From assembly GCF_000787695.1 (NCBI RefSeq), contig NZ_BBPH01000003.1, positions 1 through 33,834 of the forward strand: a DNA stretch of 33,834 nucleotides, given 5' to 3'. Both the position numbers and the translations under genes were made by a program. The notes under the pieces were generated by a model, which searched no databases, was not told the origin of the DNA, and saw only the letters and a program-made list of their open reading frames with translations. The DNA is from Paracoccus sp. PAMC 22219. Lineage in GTDB: Bacteria; Pseudomonadota; Alphaproteobacteria; Rhodobacterales; Rhodobacteraceae. Shown one piece after another: positions 25,118-33,834 of this stretch; within the stretch, counting starts at the first letter, position 1, and each line of letters begins with the position of its first letter.

Positions 25118-27669
25118 AGCGACAAAGACGGAAAAACCCCCCTGGGCCTTGGTGGCGGCAATCGCCCCGGCGCAGTCAAGCAAAGCTTCAGCCACGGTCG
25201 CACCAAAAGCGTCGTCGTCGAAACCAAGCGCAAGCGCGTCGTGGTGCCCAAGGCAGCCGCGCCGATGACGGATGCCCAGAAAGAAAAGAACCCGCTGACC
25301 GCCCGCATGGCCGGCGACAGTTCCAAGCGCCCCGCCGGCATCTCCGATGCCGAGATGGAGCGCCGCCTGAAGGCGCTTGCCGCCGCAAAGGCCCGCGAGG
25401 CCGATGACGCCGCCAAGCGCCTGGCCGACGAGAAGGCCCGCGAGGAAGAGCGCGAGCGCCGCCGCGCCGAGATTGAGGCGAAGGCCCGCGAGGAGCGCGA
25501 GCGCGAGGAAGCCCTCAAGGCCAAGGCCCTGGCCGAAGCCTGGCAGCCCAGGACGCCGCCGACGAGGCCCGCCGCAAGGCAGAGCCCCGCCAGGAACGTC
25601 CCAAGCCCTCGGCCGGACAGACCAAGCCCGACGCTCCCGATCAGGCCGCGATCGAGGCTGCCGCCTCGCGCGCCGAGACCAAGGGCGTCACCACGGGCGT
25701 GGCCCGCAAGACCGACCGCGTCGAGCGGACGGATCGCGACAAGACCGCCAAGGCCAAGACCACCGACGACAACCGTCGCGGCGGCAAGCTGTCGCTGAAC
25801 CAGGCCCTGAACGGCGAGGGCGGACGCCCGCGCAGCATGGCCGCCATGAAGCGCAAGCAGGAACGCACCCGCCAGAAGGCGATGGGCCAGTCCGCCCGTC
25901 CCGAAAAGCAGTTCCGTGAAGTGCGCCTGCCCGAGACCATCGTGGTCCAGGAGCTGGCCAACCGCATGACCGAACGCGCCGCCGACGTGGTCAAGTCGCT
26001 GATGAAGATGGGCATGATGGTCACGGCCAACCAGCCCATCGACGCCGACACCGCCGAGCTGGTGATCGAGGAATTCGGCCACAAGGTCCTGCGCGTCAGC
26101 GACAGCGACGTGGAACAGGTCATCACCACGGCCGACGACCGCGACGAGGACATGGTCACCCGTCCCCCGATCATCACGATCATGGGTCACGTGGACCACG
26201 GCAAGACCTCGCTGCTGGACGCGATCCGCAAGGCATCCGTCGTGTCGGGCGAGGCCGGTGGCATCACCCAGCATATCGGCGCCTATCAGGTGACGACCGA
26301 CAGCGGTGCCGTCTTGTCCTTCCTGGACACGCCCGGCCACGCGGCCTTCACCTCGATGCGCGCCCGTGGCGCGCAGGTGACGGACATCGTCGTGCTGGTC
26401 GTGGCCGCGGATGACGCGGTCATGCCGCAGACCATCGAGGCGATCAACCACGCCAAGGCGGCGGGCGTCCCGATGATCGTGGCGATCAACAAGATCGACA
26501 AGCATTCGGCCGATCCCCAGAAGGTCCGCACCGACCTGCTGCAACACGAGGTGGTCGTCGAGGCCATGTCGGGCGACGTGCAGGACGTCGAGGTTTCGGC
26601 CAAGACCGGCCTGGGCCTGGACAACCTGCTGGAAGCCATCGCGCTGCAGGCCGAGTTCCTGGAACTCAAGGCCAACCCCAAGCGCGCCGCCCAAGGCGCG
26701 GTGATCGAGGCGCAGCTGGATGTCGGACGCGGCCCCGTGGCCACCGTCCTGGTCCAGCACGGCACCCTGCGTCGCGGCGACATCTTTGTCGTCGGCGAAC
26801 AGTGGGGCAAGGTCCGTGCGCTGATCAACGACAAGGGTGACCGCGTCGAAGAGGCCGGCCCGTCCGTCCCGGTCGAGGTTCTGGGCCTGAACGGCACCCC
26901 CGAGGCCGGCGACGTGCTGAACGTGGTCGAGACCGAGGCGCAAGCCCGCGAGATCGCCGAGTTCCGCGCCCAGCAGACCAAGGACAAGCGCGCCGCAGCC
27001 GGTGCCTCGACCACGCTGGAACAGATGATGGCCAAGGCCAAGGCGGACGTGAACGTGTCCGAACTGGCGGTCGTCCTCAAGGCCGACGTGCAGGGTTCGG
27101 CGGAAGCCATCGTGCAGGCCCTGGAAAAGGTCGGCAACGACGAGGTCCGCGTGCGTGTGCTGCATTACGGCGTGGGTGCGATCACCGAATCCGACATCGG
27201 CCTGGCCGAAGCGTCGGGTGCCCCGGTCATTGGCTTCAACGTCCGTGCCAACGCGCCCGCTCGCAATGCCGCCAACCAGAAGGGTGTCGAGATCCGCTAC
27301 TACTCGATCATCTATAACCTGCTTGACGACATCAAGGCTGCCGCATCGGGCATGCTGTCCAACGAGATCCGCGAGAACTTCATCGGTTACGCGACCATCA
27401 AGGAAGTGTTCCGGGTCACGGGCGTCGGCAACGTCGCAGGCTGTCTGGTGACCGAGGGCGTGGCCCGTCGTTCGGCCGGCGTCCGCCTGCTGCGCGACAA
27501 CGTGGTCATCCACGAGGGCACGCTGAAGACGCTCAAGCGCTTCAAGGACGAGGTCAAGGACGTCCAGTCCGGCCAGGAATGCGGTATGGCCTTCGAGAAT
27601 TACGACGACATCCGCCCCGGCGATGTCATCGAGATCTTCGAACGCGAAGAGGTCGAACGCTCGCTGTAA
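25118..27669 (+). CDS. infB: Translation initiation factor IF-2, frameshifted
   Basis: The GTPase that places fMet-tRNA on the 30S subunit. The N-terminus [20 protein letters not shown] and [20 protein letters not shown] is typical of alphaproteobacterial IF-2; a long charged, helical region (roughly residues 85-150) follows. At 25543-25550 the frame breaks after ALAEAWQ; the rest continues one frame over as [15 protein letters not shown]. One added base in ggcagcccagg restores [13 protein letters not shown] and about 850 residues. The GTPase domain has [27 protein letters not shown] and [10 protein letters not shown], then domains II-IV, ending [12 protein letters not shown]. An essential gene cannot be dead, so the break is most likely a sequencing error. 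An in-frame ATG at 25103 overlaps the ylxR stop and has AAGGA close before it. Confidence 0.95.
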
Positions 27670-27690
27670 GCGGTCGTCACGATCATGCGA

Positions 27691-27720
27691 AAGCCGGGCG
27701 ATCCGATCGCCCGGCTTTTT
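27691..27720 (+). terminator. Intrinsic terminator of the rimP-nusA-infB operon
   Basis: AAGCCGGGCGAT (27691-27702), loop CCG, ATCGCCCGGCTT (27706-27717): a perfect 12-bp stem with a 3-base loop, followed by a T run (27716-27720). It is 21 bases after the infB stop. Confidence 0.9.
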
Positions 27721-27754
27721 GCGTTCCGGATGCCGGCGCCGTGACGTCGGCATG

Positions 27755-27818
27755 AAAAAGGGAGCGATCCTTTCGGACCACCCCCGGTATTCATGCGGTT
27801 CCTTGGCGCAACGCTCCC
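27755..27818 (-). terminator. Terminator of the 42-residue small gene
   Basis: On the minus strand GGGAGCG (27818-27812) pairs with CGCTCCC (27766-27760), followed at once by five T (27759-27755). The 45 bases between can form an inner stem (GGAACC with GGTCC). It lies 17 bases after the small gene's stop, pointing the same way. Confidence 0.6.
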
Positions 27819-27834
27819 CCTTGCGCCGGAACGG

Positions 27835-27963
27835 TCAGTGGCCGACCGGCTTGCCCTCGAAGGTGCGGTTGCCGACGCGGACAAGGATGTTGCCGTCCGG
27901 GGTCGAACCCTCGAACAATCCCTGGATCGAGATGTAGCTGCCGACGGAAATAGTGCGAATCAT
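27835..27963 (-). CDS. Small protein of 42 residues, unknown function
   Basis: A small open frame that begins MIRTISVGSYISIQGLFEGS and ends FEGKPVGH. It has a near-ideal ribosome site, AGGAGG, six bases before the ATG, and a hairpin with T run after the stop. The protein is hydrophilic, with no signal peptide or membrane segment, no cysteine, and alternating beta-like residues (NILVRVGNRTF), suggesting a small beta-rich fold. I do not recognise a characterised family. It lies between infB (convergent) and mutT (same strand, 121 bases upstream). It could be cotranscribed with mutT or have its own promoter in the AT-rich gap. It would easily be missed by gene finders with a length cut-off. Confidence 0.72.
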   Translation of the reverse strand: MIRTISVGSYISIQGLFEGSTPDGNILVRVGNRTFEGKPVGH

Positions 27964-27969
27964 GTCAAG

Positions 27970-27975
27970 CCTCCT
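27970..27975 (-). promoter_or_regulatory. Strong ribosome binding site of the small gene
   Basis: AGGAGG on the minus strand with six bases to the ATG at 27963. It is the most complete Shine-Dalgarno sequence that I noticed in the window, where many starts have weaker sites or overlap a stop. It is the main reason for calling the small gene. Confidence 0.75.
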
Positions 27976-28009
27976 CTTTGCCCTGAACAAAGTTAGTCAT
28001 GAAATGGTT

Positions 28010-28047
28010 AAAAAATCGTTCGCAACTTGATCATCTACGACTTTTTT
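28010..28047. promoter_or_regulatory. AT-rich inverted repeat between mutT and the small gene
   Basis: AAAAAATCGT (28010-28019) and ACGACTTTTTT (28037-28047) are near-complementary, with one bulged base, around a 17-base loop. Read on the minus strand it is a weak stem ending in a T run, 38 bases after the mutT stop, so it could end mutT transcripts in part. The whole gap 27976-28084 is unusually AT-rich for this window; I see no convincing -35/-10 pair in it. Confidence 0.4.
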
Positions 28048-28084
28048 CAGCAACAATGCAACCGGATCCCTCAAATTTGCGACA

Positions 28085-28483
28085 CTATAGCCACATCTGC
28101 AGGGCCGGGATCAGGGGAATGTCGGCTGCGGGCATGGGGTAATCGCGCAAATCGCGGGCCCTGACCCAAGACAGCTGCTGCCCCTCGCGCGGCTGGACGA
28201 TTCCCTGCCAGCGCCGGCAGGCGAACACCGGCATCAGCAGGTGGAAAGTGTCATAGGCGTGGCTGGCAAAGGTCAGCGGCGCCAGGCAGCTGTTCCAGGT
28301 CAGGATGCCCAGCTCCTCCTCCAGCTCGCGGATCAGTGCGGCCTCGGGGGTCTCTCCGGGTTCGACCTTGCCGCCCGGAAACTCCCACAGGCCGGCCATG
28401 GACTTGCCCGGCGGGCGCTGTGCCAGAAGCACGCGCCCGTCGGGATCGATCAGTGCCACGGCGGACACCAGGACGGTCTTCAC
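28085..28483 (-). CDS. mutT: 8-oxo-dGTP diphosphatase MutT
   Basis: Removes oxidised guanine nucleotides. The 132-residue protein starts [13 protein letters not shown] and holds [20 protein letters not shown] and the Nudix box [20 protein letters not shown] followed by ELGI at residues 38-60, with the MutT-like [12 protein letters not shown] 28483 is used as start, because it overlaps the argJ stop (GTGA) and gives the family N-terminus. It follows argJ in what looks like the operon parvulin-argJ-mutT, an order familiar from Rhodobacterales. Confidence 0.92.
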   Translation of the reverse strand: MKTVLVSAVALIDPDGRVLLAQRPPGKSMAGLWEFPGGKVEPGETPEAALIRELEEELGILTWNSCLAPLTFASHAYDTFHLLMPVFACRRWQGIVQPREGQQLSWVRARDLRDYPMPAADIPLIPALQMWL

Positions 28484-29724
28484 GACCGGTAATCCGCATT
28501 GATGTCGATATAGCCATGCGTCAGATCGCAGGTCCACACCGTCCGCGCGCCCTGCCCCAGGCCCAGATCGACGCCGATCCGCAGGTCCTGGCCCTGCATG
28601 TAGGCGCTGGCCGCGGCCTCGTCATAGTCCGGGTCGCGCCAGCCGTCGCGCGCCACGACCATGTCCCCGAACGCGATCCGCAGGCGGTCCCGATCGGCCT
28701 GCGCGCCGGACTTGCCCACCGCGGCCACGATGCGGCCCCAGTTGGCGTCCTGTCCGGCGATGGCGGTCTTGACCAGCGGCGAATTGGCGATGGACATGGC
28801 CACGCGATGCGCGTCGGCATCGTCCACGGCCCCGGTCACGGCGACCTCGACGAACTTGGTCGCACCCTCGCCGTCGCGAACGACCTGATGGGCCAGATCC
28901 CGCATCACGCCATGCAGCGCGGTCACGAAATCGCGGCCCGCCGGGCTGTCCAGATCGGTGACCGGCGCACCCGCCCCCTGCCCCGTCGCGGCCAGGATCA
29001 GCGCGTCCGAGGTGGACGTGTCGCTGTCCACGGTGATCGCGTTGAAGGTCGCGTCCAGCCCCGAGGCCAGCGCCTGTTGCAGCACGCCTGCGGGCACCGT
29101 GGCATCGGTGAACAGATAGACCAGCATCGTGGCCATGTCGGGCGCGATCATCCCGGACCCCTTGGCGATGCCGGCGATGCGGGTGCCGTCGGCCAGGGTC
29201 GCGGACGCGCCCTTGGGGAAGGTGTCGGTGGTCATGATGGCGCGGGCCGCATCGGCCACCCCGCCCGCGTCCAGGCCGCGCGCCAGATCGCCCACGATGG
29301 CCACGATCCGCTCATGCGGCAGCGGCTCTCCGATCACGCCGGTCGACGAGGTGAACACCCGCCCCTGCGGCAGGTCCAGCGCGCCCGCGACGGCCGCGCA
29401 GACGGCATCGACCGATTGCTGGCCCCGTGCGCCCGTAAAGGCGTTGGCGTTTCCGGAATTGATCAGGATCGCCGCACCGTCCGGCGCGTCGCCCCCCTGC
29501 GCCAGCTTGGCCTGGTTGTCCAGGATGCAGGCCGCGCGCGTGGATGACCGGGTAAAGGCCCCGGCCACCGTGCTGCCCGGCGCGATGCGGATCAGCGTGA
29601 CGTCGCTGCGGCCCTGATACTTGATCCCGGCGGCCGCGCTGGCGAAATCGACGCCCGCGATCACCGGCAGGTCGGGAAACCGCGCGGGCGCCAGCGGAGA
29701 GACGGGCAGACCCGCCTTTCCCAT
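28480..29724 (-). CDS. argJ: Glutamate N-acetyltransferase / ornithine acetyltransferase
   Basis: Recycles the acetyl group in arginine synthesis by moving it from acetylornithine to glutamate. In the 414-residue protein, [35 protein letters not shown] and [14 protein letters not shown] are conserved ArgJ blocks; the threonine in MATML is the nucleophile at which the precursor cleaves itself into two chains. It ends [15 protein letters not shown] 29724 overlaps the stop of the parvulin gene by one base (TGATG); a GTG at 29727 is an alternative. The other arginine gene in the window, argG, is 25 kb away. Confidence 0.96.
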   Translation of the reverse strand: MGKAGLPVSPLAPARFPDLPVIAGVDFASAAAGIKYQGRSDVTLIRIAPGSTVAGAFTRSSTRAACILDNQAKLAQGGDAPDGAAILINSGNANAFTGARGQQSVDAVCAAVAGALDLPQGRVFTSSTGVIGEPLPHERIVAIVGDLARGLDAGGVADAARAIMTTDTFPKGASATLADGTRIAGIAKGSGMIAPDMATMLVYLFTDATVPAGVLQQALASGLDATFNAITVDSDTSTSDALILAATGQGAGAPVTDLDSPAGRDFVTALHGVMRDLAHQVVRDGEGATKFVEVAVTGAVDDADAHRVAMSIANSPLVKTAIAGQDANWGRIVAAVGKSGAQADRDRLRIAFGDMVVARDGWRDPDYDEAAASAYMQGQDLRIGVDLGLGQGARTVWTCDLTHGYIDINADYRS

Positions 29725-30554
29725 CACTCGGCCTCCAGCAGGTCGGTGGCGTTCAGCTGGGCGGGATCGACGCCCTCGGTCTTCTGCACGTCGGCGGCGG
29801 TCACCAGGCTTTGGATCTGGGCCTCGACCTTTTCGCGCAGGACCATCTGGCTGATCTGGTCACGGACCTCGGCCAGGGGGGGCGCCTCGCGCAGGCGGGT
29901 CTCGTTCAGCTTGATGACGTGCCAGCCGAATTCGGTCTCGACCGGTTCGCTGATCTGGCCGGGCTCCAGCGCGGCGACGGCCTCGGCAAAGGGCGGCACC
30001 ATCTGGTCGGCGGCGAACCAACCCAGGTCGCCCTTGTTCGGACCCGACGGCCCGGTCGAGTTCGCCTCGGCCACGTCGCCGAAATCGGCGCCGCCATCGA
30101 CCTCTGCCTTCAGTTCGGCGGCCTTCTCCTGGGTCTCGACCAGGATATGGGCGGCGTTGTATTCCGTCACGCTGCCCGCTTCGGCGAACAGGCGGTCATA
30201 GCTGGCCTGCAGCTCCTCCTCGGTGGGCTCTGCCTGGGCGATCTGGCTGACCGCGGCCGAGGCCAGCGTGTTGCGCCGCTGCAGCTCCAGCTGGGCGCGC
30301 ACGCCCGCGGTGTCCTCGGCGGATTCGGCCACGGCGGTCTGGCGGATCAGCTGGTCCAGCATCACGTCCCACAGCGCCTGGTCGGGCATCTCGGCCATGG
30401 ACGGGTCCTGGATCGACTGCTTCATGACGATCATCTGGCCAAGGGTGATCTCCTGGCCGTTGACGGTGGCGACCACCTGGTCGGCATCCTGCGCCATGGC
30501 GGGGGCGGAAACGGCGGCCAGCACGGCGGCGGCCAGCAAAGTCGATCGGGTCAT
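29724..30554 (-). CDS. Periplasmic peptidyl-prolyl isomerase, parvulin (PpiC/SurA) type
   Basis: A 276-residue exported foldase. A signal peptide, MTRSTLLAAAVLAAVSAPAM, ends with a likely cut after AMA before QDADQ. A SurA-like N-terminal helical part follows, then a rotamase domain at about residues 130-225: TEYNAAHILVETQEKAAELK, KGDLGWFAADQMVPPFAEAV and EFGWHVIKLNETR. It would help fold exported proteins in the periplasm, which suits its position divergent from secA. ATG 30554 has AAAGGA before it and gives the signal peptide; the frame is open to 30605. Confidence 0.92.
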   Translation of the reverse strand: MTRSTLLAAAVLAAVSAPAMAQDADQVVATVNGQEITLGQMIVMKQSIQDPSMAEMPDQALWDVMLDQLIRQTAVAESAEDTAGVRAQLELQRRNTLASAAVSQIAQAEPTEEELQASYDRLFAEAGSVTEYNAAHILVETQEKAAELKAEVDGGADFGDVAEANSTGPSGPNKGDLGWFAADQMVPPFAEAVAALEPGQISEPVETEFGWHVIKLNETRLREAPPLAEVRDQISQMVLREKVEAQIQSLVTAADVQKTEGVDPAQLNATDLLEAE

Positions 30555-30604
30555 GGGGATGGGTCCTTTCACGGCGCGCACCCCCCGCGGGGGCCGGGCC
30601 AACA

Positions 30605-30633
30605 TTGACAGTCAGGTGGGCTGCGCCTACATC
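30605..30633 (+). promoter_or_regulatory. Vegetative promoter of secA
   Basis: TTGACA (30605-30610), a 17-base spacer and TACATC (30628-30633). The -35 box is a perfect consensus. It is in the gap between the divergent parvulin and secA genes, giving a leader of about 120 bases before secA. No SecM-like open frame is evident in that leader. Confidence 0.68.
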
Positions 30634-30759
30634 CAAGCCAACTCCGTGGAAGGCGCCGCCGCCGCGTTCGTTCAACGCCCCTGATACGGCAATGCGACCG
30701 GCGCGGGCAAGTGGGCCGCAGGTGACGTCCCTTCCCGACAACGTGATGGCGAAGGTAAC

Positions 30760-33468
30760 ATGATCGGTAATCTGGCGAAGATGGTCTTTGGCACGCCCAA
30801 TGACCGCAAGGTCAAGGGCACGCGGGCGCTGGTCGCGCGCATCACCGCCCTTGAGGACAGCTTCAAGGCATTGTCCGATCAGGGGCTGGTCGACAAGACC
30901 GCCGAATTCAAGACCCGCGTGGCGGGGGGCGAATCGCTGGACGACATCCTGCCCGAGGCATTCGCCAACTGCCGCGAGGGCGCACGCCGCGCGCTTGGCC
31001 TGCGGGCCTTCGACGTGCAGCTGATGGGCGGGATCTTCCTGCACCAGGGCAACATCGCCGAGATGAAGACCGGCGAGGGCAAGACCCTGGTCGCCACCTT
31101 CCCCGCGTACCTGAACGCACTGTCGGGCAAGGGCGTGCATGTCGTCACCGTCAACGACTATCTGGCGAAACGCGATGCCGAATGGATGTCCAAGGTCTAT
31201 GCCCAGCTGGGCATGTCCTGCGGCGTGGTCGTGCCGTTTCAGCCCGAGGGCGAAAAGCGCGAGGCCTATGCCTGCGACGTGACCTATGCCACCAACAACG
31301 AGCTGGGCTTCGACTATCTGCGCGACAACATGAAGGGCAGCGTGGCCGAGATGGTCCAGCGCGGTCACAACTTTGCCATCGTGGACGAGGTCGACAGCAT
31401 CCTGATCGACGAGGCCCGCACGCCCCTGATCATCAGCGGGCCGTCGCAGGACCGCAGCGAATTGTACCGCATCCTGGATGCCTATGTTCCGCTGCTGACC
31501 GACGAGCATTACAAGCTGGACGAGAAGGCCCGCAACGCGACCTTCACCGAGGACGGCAACGAGTTCCTGGAGACGCGCCTGCAGGCCGACGGCGTCCTGC
31601 CCGAGGGGCAGACCCTGTATGATCCGGAATCGACCACCATCGTCCACCATGCCAGCCAGGCCCTGCGCGCGCACAAGCTGTTCCTGAAGGACCAGCATTA
31701 CATGGTGCGCGACGGCGAGGTGATGCTGATCGACGAATTCACCGGCCGCATGATGAAGGGCCGCCGCCTGTCGGACGGCCTGCACCAGGCGATCGAGGCC
31801 AAGGAAGGCGTCGAGATCCAGCCCGAGAACGTGACGCTGGCATCGGTCACCTTCCAGAACTATTTCCGCCTGTACGGGCGCCTGGCCGGCATGACCGGCA
31901 CGGCATCCACCGAGGCCGAGGAGTTCGCCGAGATCTACAAGCTGGGCGTGGTCGAGGTTCCGACCAACCGCGGCATCGCGCGCATCGACGACCATGACCG
32001 CGTCTATCGCACCGCGGTCGAAAAGAACGCGGCCGTCGTCGAGGCGATCAAGGAGGCCCATGCGAAAGGGCAACCCATCTTGGTCGGCACCACCAGCATC
32101 GAGAAATCGGAGCTGCTGTCCGAGATGCTGAAGAAGGACGGCGTGCCCCACAACGTCCTGAACGCCCGACAGCACGAGGCCGAGGCCCAGATCGTGGCCG
32201 ATGCCGGCAAGGTCGGCGCGGTGACCATTGCCACCAACATGGCCGGTCGCGGCACCGACATCCAGCTTGGCGGCAACGTCGAGATGAAGGTGATGGAGGC
32301 CCTGAAGGCCGATCCCGACGCCAACCCCGACGAACTGCGCGCCCGGATCGAGGCGGAGCATGCCGGCGAAAGGGAAAAGGTCCTGGCCGCGGGCGGTCTG
32401 TTCGTGCTGGGCACCGAACGCCATGAAAGCCGCCGGATCGACAACCAGCTGCGCGGCCGGTCGGGCCGTCAGGGCGATCCGGGACGTTCGCTGTTCTTCC
32501 TGTCGCTGGACGACGACCTGATGCGGATCTTTGGGTCCGAGCGTCTGGACAAGGTCCTGTCGACACTTGGCATGAAGGAGGGCGAGGCGATCATCCACCC
32601 GTGGGTGAACAAGTCGCTGGAACGCGCCCAGGCCAAGGTCGAGGGGCGCAACTTCGACATCCGCAAGCAGCTGCTGAAGTTCGACGACGTGATGAACGAC
32701 CAGCGCAAGGCGATCTTTGGCCAGCGCCGCGAGATCATGGACAGCGACGAGGTCGGAGAGATCACCGCCGATATGCGTCACCAGGTGATCGAGGACCTGA
32801 TCGACGACCACATGCCGCCCCGCAGCTATCCCGAGCAGTGGGACACCGAGGGGCTGAAGACATCGGTCCGCGAGCGTCTGAACCTGAACCTGCCGGTGGC
32901 GGATTGGGCGGCCGAGGATGGCGTGGACCATGACGCGATGCGCGAGCGGATCACCGCGGCCAGCGACACCTATATGGCTGACAAGGCCGCGGCCTTTGGC
33001 CCCGAGACGATGGTGCAGATCGAGAAGCAGGTCCTGTTGCAGCAGATCGACCAGAAATGGCGCGAGCATCTGATGACGCTGGACCACCTGCGGTCGGTCG
33101 TGGGATTCCGCGGCTATGCGCAGCGCGACCCGCTGTCGGAATACAAGACGGAAGGGTTCCAGCTGTTCGAGACGCTGCTGGACGGTCTGCGCTTCGACGT
33201 GACGCAACGGCTGGCGCAGATCCGGCCGCTGACCCAGGCAGAGCGCGACGAAATGGCGGCGCAGATGACCCGCCAGCAGCAGCAGGTCCAAGAGGAGGCG
33301 TCGGCGGAAGCCGAAGCCGCCCCGCCCGCCCCTGCCGTCGAAGGTCCCGCCGCCCCGCGTCCGGGGTTCGACGAGGCCGACCCCTCGACCTGGGGAATGC
33401 CTGCGCGCAACGACCCGTGCCCCTGCGGCTCGGGCAAGAAGTTCAAGCACTGTCACGGCGCGATCTGA
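30760..33468 (+). CDS. secA: Preprotein translocase ATPase SecA
   Basis: The motor that drives unfolded preproteins through SecYEG. The 902-residue protein is intact. MKTGEGKT (102-109) is Walker A, DEVD (209-212) the Walker B box, and [20 protein letters not shown] follows; the preprotein-binding region, the second helicase half ([30 protein letters not shown]) and the helical scaffold are present. The C-terminal zinc site is [13 protein letters not shown] with C887, C889, C898 and H899, used for SecB and lipid contact. An AAGG site lies before ATG 30760. Its length and motifs match the family. Confidence 0.98.
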   Translation: MIGNLAKMVFGTPNDRKVKGTRALVARITALEDSFKALSDQGLVDKTAEFKTRVAGGESLDDILPEAFANCREGARRALGLRAFDVQLMGGIFLHQGNIAEMKTGEGKTLVATFPAYLNALSGKGVHVVTVNDYLAKRDAEWMSKVYAQLGMSCGVVVPFQPEGEKREAYACDVTYATNNELGFDYLRDNMKGSVAEMVQRGHNFAIVDEVDSILIDEARTPLIISGPSQDRSELYRILDAYVPLLTDEHYKLDEKARNATFTEDGNEFLETRLQADGVLPEGQTLYDPESTTIVHHASQALRAHKLFLKDQHYMVRDGEVMLIDEFTGRMMKGRRLSDGLHQAIEAKEGVEIQPENVTLASVTFQNYFRLYGRLAGMTGTASTEAEEFAEIYKLGVVEVPTNRGIARIDDHDRVYRTAVEKNAAVVEAIKEAHAKGQPILVGTTSIEKSELLSEMLKKDGVPHNVLNARQHEAEAQIVADAGKVGAVTIATNMAGRGTDIQLGGNVEMKVMEALKADPDANPDELRARIEAEHAGEREKVLAAGGLFVLGTERHESRRIDNQLRGRSGRQGDPGRSLFFLSLDDDLMRIFGSERLDKVLSTLGMKEGEAIIHPWVNKSLERAQAKVEGRNFDIRKQLLKFDDVMNDQRKAIFGQRREIMDSDEVGEITADMRHQVIEDLIDDHMPPRSYPEQWDTEGLKTSVRERLNLNLPVADWAAEDGVDHDAMRERITAASDTYMADKAAAFGPETMVQIEKQVLLQQIDQKWREHLMTLDHLRSVVGFRGYAQRDPLSEYKTEGFQLFETLLDGLRFDVTQRLAQIRPLTQAERDEMAAQMTRQQQQVQEEASAEAEAAPPAPAVEGPAAPRPGFDEADPSTWGMPARNDPCPCGSGKKFKHCHGAI

Positions 33469-33505
33469 GCATCACGCGGGGCGCGGCCTGCGTCCCGCGA
33501 TGGCG

Positions 33506-33556
33506 GTCGCGCCCGCCGGGTGAGGGGCAAGGCCCCCACCGCCACCCGGGCGCGAC
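33506..33556. terminator. Compound hairpin between convergent secA and fmt
   Basis: GTCGCGCCC (33506-33514) and GGGTG (33518-33522) pair with CACCC (33543-33547) and GGGCGCGAC (33548-33556), leaving a 3-base bulge; inside, GGGGC (33524-33528) pairs with GCCCC (33532-33536) around AAG. It is 37 bases after the secA stop and 17 bases beyond the fmt stop. No T run is seen, so it may be a two-way terminator or a transcript-stabilising structure. Confidence 0.55.
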
Positions 33557-33573
33557 GGGGCGCTGACGCGCCC

Positions 33574-33834
33574 CTAGCCCAACCGCGGGGGCAGCGCCCA
33601 CCGCGCAGCAGGTCGGCGGGGGCCATCGGTTTCTTGCCCGCCCGCTGTGCCAGCGCGATGCGCACCGCCCCGGTGCCGCAGGCGATGGTGAAATCGGGCA
33701 GGACCGTTCCCGGCGCCCCCTGACCCTGCGCGACGCTGCTGGCCAGCAGTTTCACCCGTTCATCACCGACCATGCACCACGCCCCCGGAAACGGCGACAG
33801 GCCGCGGATCTGGCGGTCGACCTGTTCGGCGGGT
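33574..33834 (-). CDS. fmt: Methionyl-tRNA formyltransferase, C-terminal end, frameshifted, runs off the right edge
   Basis: Formylates the initiator tRNA. Only the C-terminal domain is in the window: [48 protein letters not shown] and [20 protein letters not shown], which is the usual FMT C-domain with its SPFPGAW motif. Near the end the frame breaks at the CCC run at 33597-33599 (plus strand); one added base gives LLRGGALPPRLG and a stop at 33574, just where the family ends. In the unrepaired frame the protein runs on into the intergenic hairpin as arginine-rich nonsense. It is convergent with secA. Confidence 0.85.

Noticed and set aside
7846..28483. Three Nudix genes as a functional cluster
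   Set aside because: They belong to separate subgroups and transcription units and lie up to 20 kb apart; Nudix genes are common.
30582..30593. Perfect palindrome CCCCCGCGGGGG between the parvulin and secA genes
   Set aside because: Short and all G/C in a GC-rich genome. It may fold in the parvulin leader, but nothing else supports a function.
30634..30759. SecM-like regulatory peptide before secA
   Set aside because: No frame with a signal peptide and arrest-like end was found in the short leader.
22109..33456. Very long open frames on the minus strand opposite rimP/nusA, infB and secA (900 to 1086 codons)
   Set aside because: They are mirrors of strongly biased high-GC codons in real genes. 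They show no domain motifs, have odd composition, and cross gene boundaries.
1..33834. tRNA or rRNA genes, CRISPR arrays, insertion sequences, phage or defence genes
   Set aside because: None seen: no repeat-spacer pattern, no transposase or integrase motifs, no tRNA-like CCA-ended fold noticed by eye.

Overview
The window is a high-GC chromosomal stretch from an alphaproteobacterium, most likely a member of the Rhodobacterales and plausibly Paracoccus or a close relative. The grounds are protein style and gene order: secA / parvulin / argJ / mutT, rimP-nusA-ylxR-infB, and methyltransferase / comF / grxC / nitrilase / marR / ubiG are arrangements I know from that order. The genus is inference. 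I see no mobile element, CRISPR array, tRNA or rRNA. Nearly everything is core housekeeping.

Layout, left to right: the 5' end of smc (minus); lrgAB (plus); mog and argG (minus); a membrane protein and ilvA (plus); an Hpt protein (minus) diverging from a receiver-PP2C regulator (plus); a Nudix gene (minus); then the chain hslO, CoA-type Nudix, cca, ABC exporter, RlmD-like methyltransferase, in which each start overlaps the previous stop by 4 bases; an L,D-transpeptidase lipoprotein (plus) facing a CAP-domain lipoprotein (minus); hemH and a methyltransferase (minus); comF, grxC, nitrilase, marR (plus); ubiG (minus); proline iminopeptidase and tspO (plus); the rimP-nusA-ylxR-infB operon with a promoter and leader attenuator; a 42-residue small gene (minus); mutT, argJ, parvulin (minus); secA (plus); and the 3' end of fmt (minus).

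The genes cover transcription and translation (nusA, infB, rimP, cca, RlmD-like, fmt), protein export and folding (secA, parvulin, Hsp33), biosynthesis (argG, argJ, ilvA, hemH, ubiG, mog), nucleotide sanitation (three Nudix genes) and stress signalling (Hpt plus receiver-PP2C).

The most striking property is technical. Eight genes (smc, lrgB, the receiver-PP2C gene, cca twice, comF, nitrilase, infB, fmt) carry a reading-frame break, nine in all, and every one can be repaired by adding back one base. Because infB, smc and fmt are essential or nearly so, these are most likely uncorrected base-dropout errors in the assembly. I annotate them as frameshifted CDS.

I did not find an obvious new defence or biosynthetic system. 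The best candidates for something under-described are the 42-residue gene after infB, with a near-ideal ribosome binding site and its own terminator, the Hpt / receiver-PP2C pair, and several RNA-level signals: the rimP leader, a heat-shock-like promoter before hslO, and structured elements between convergent genes.
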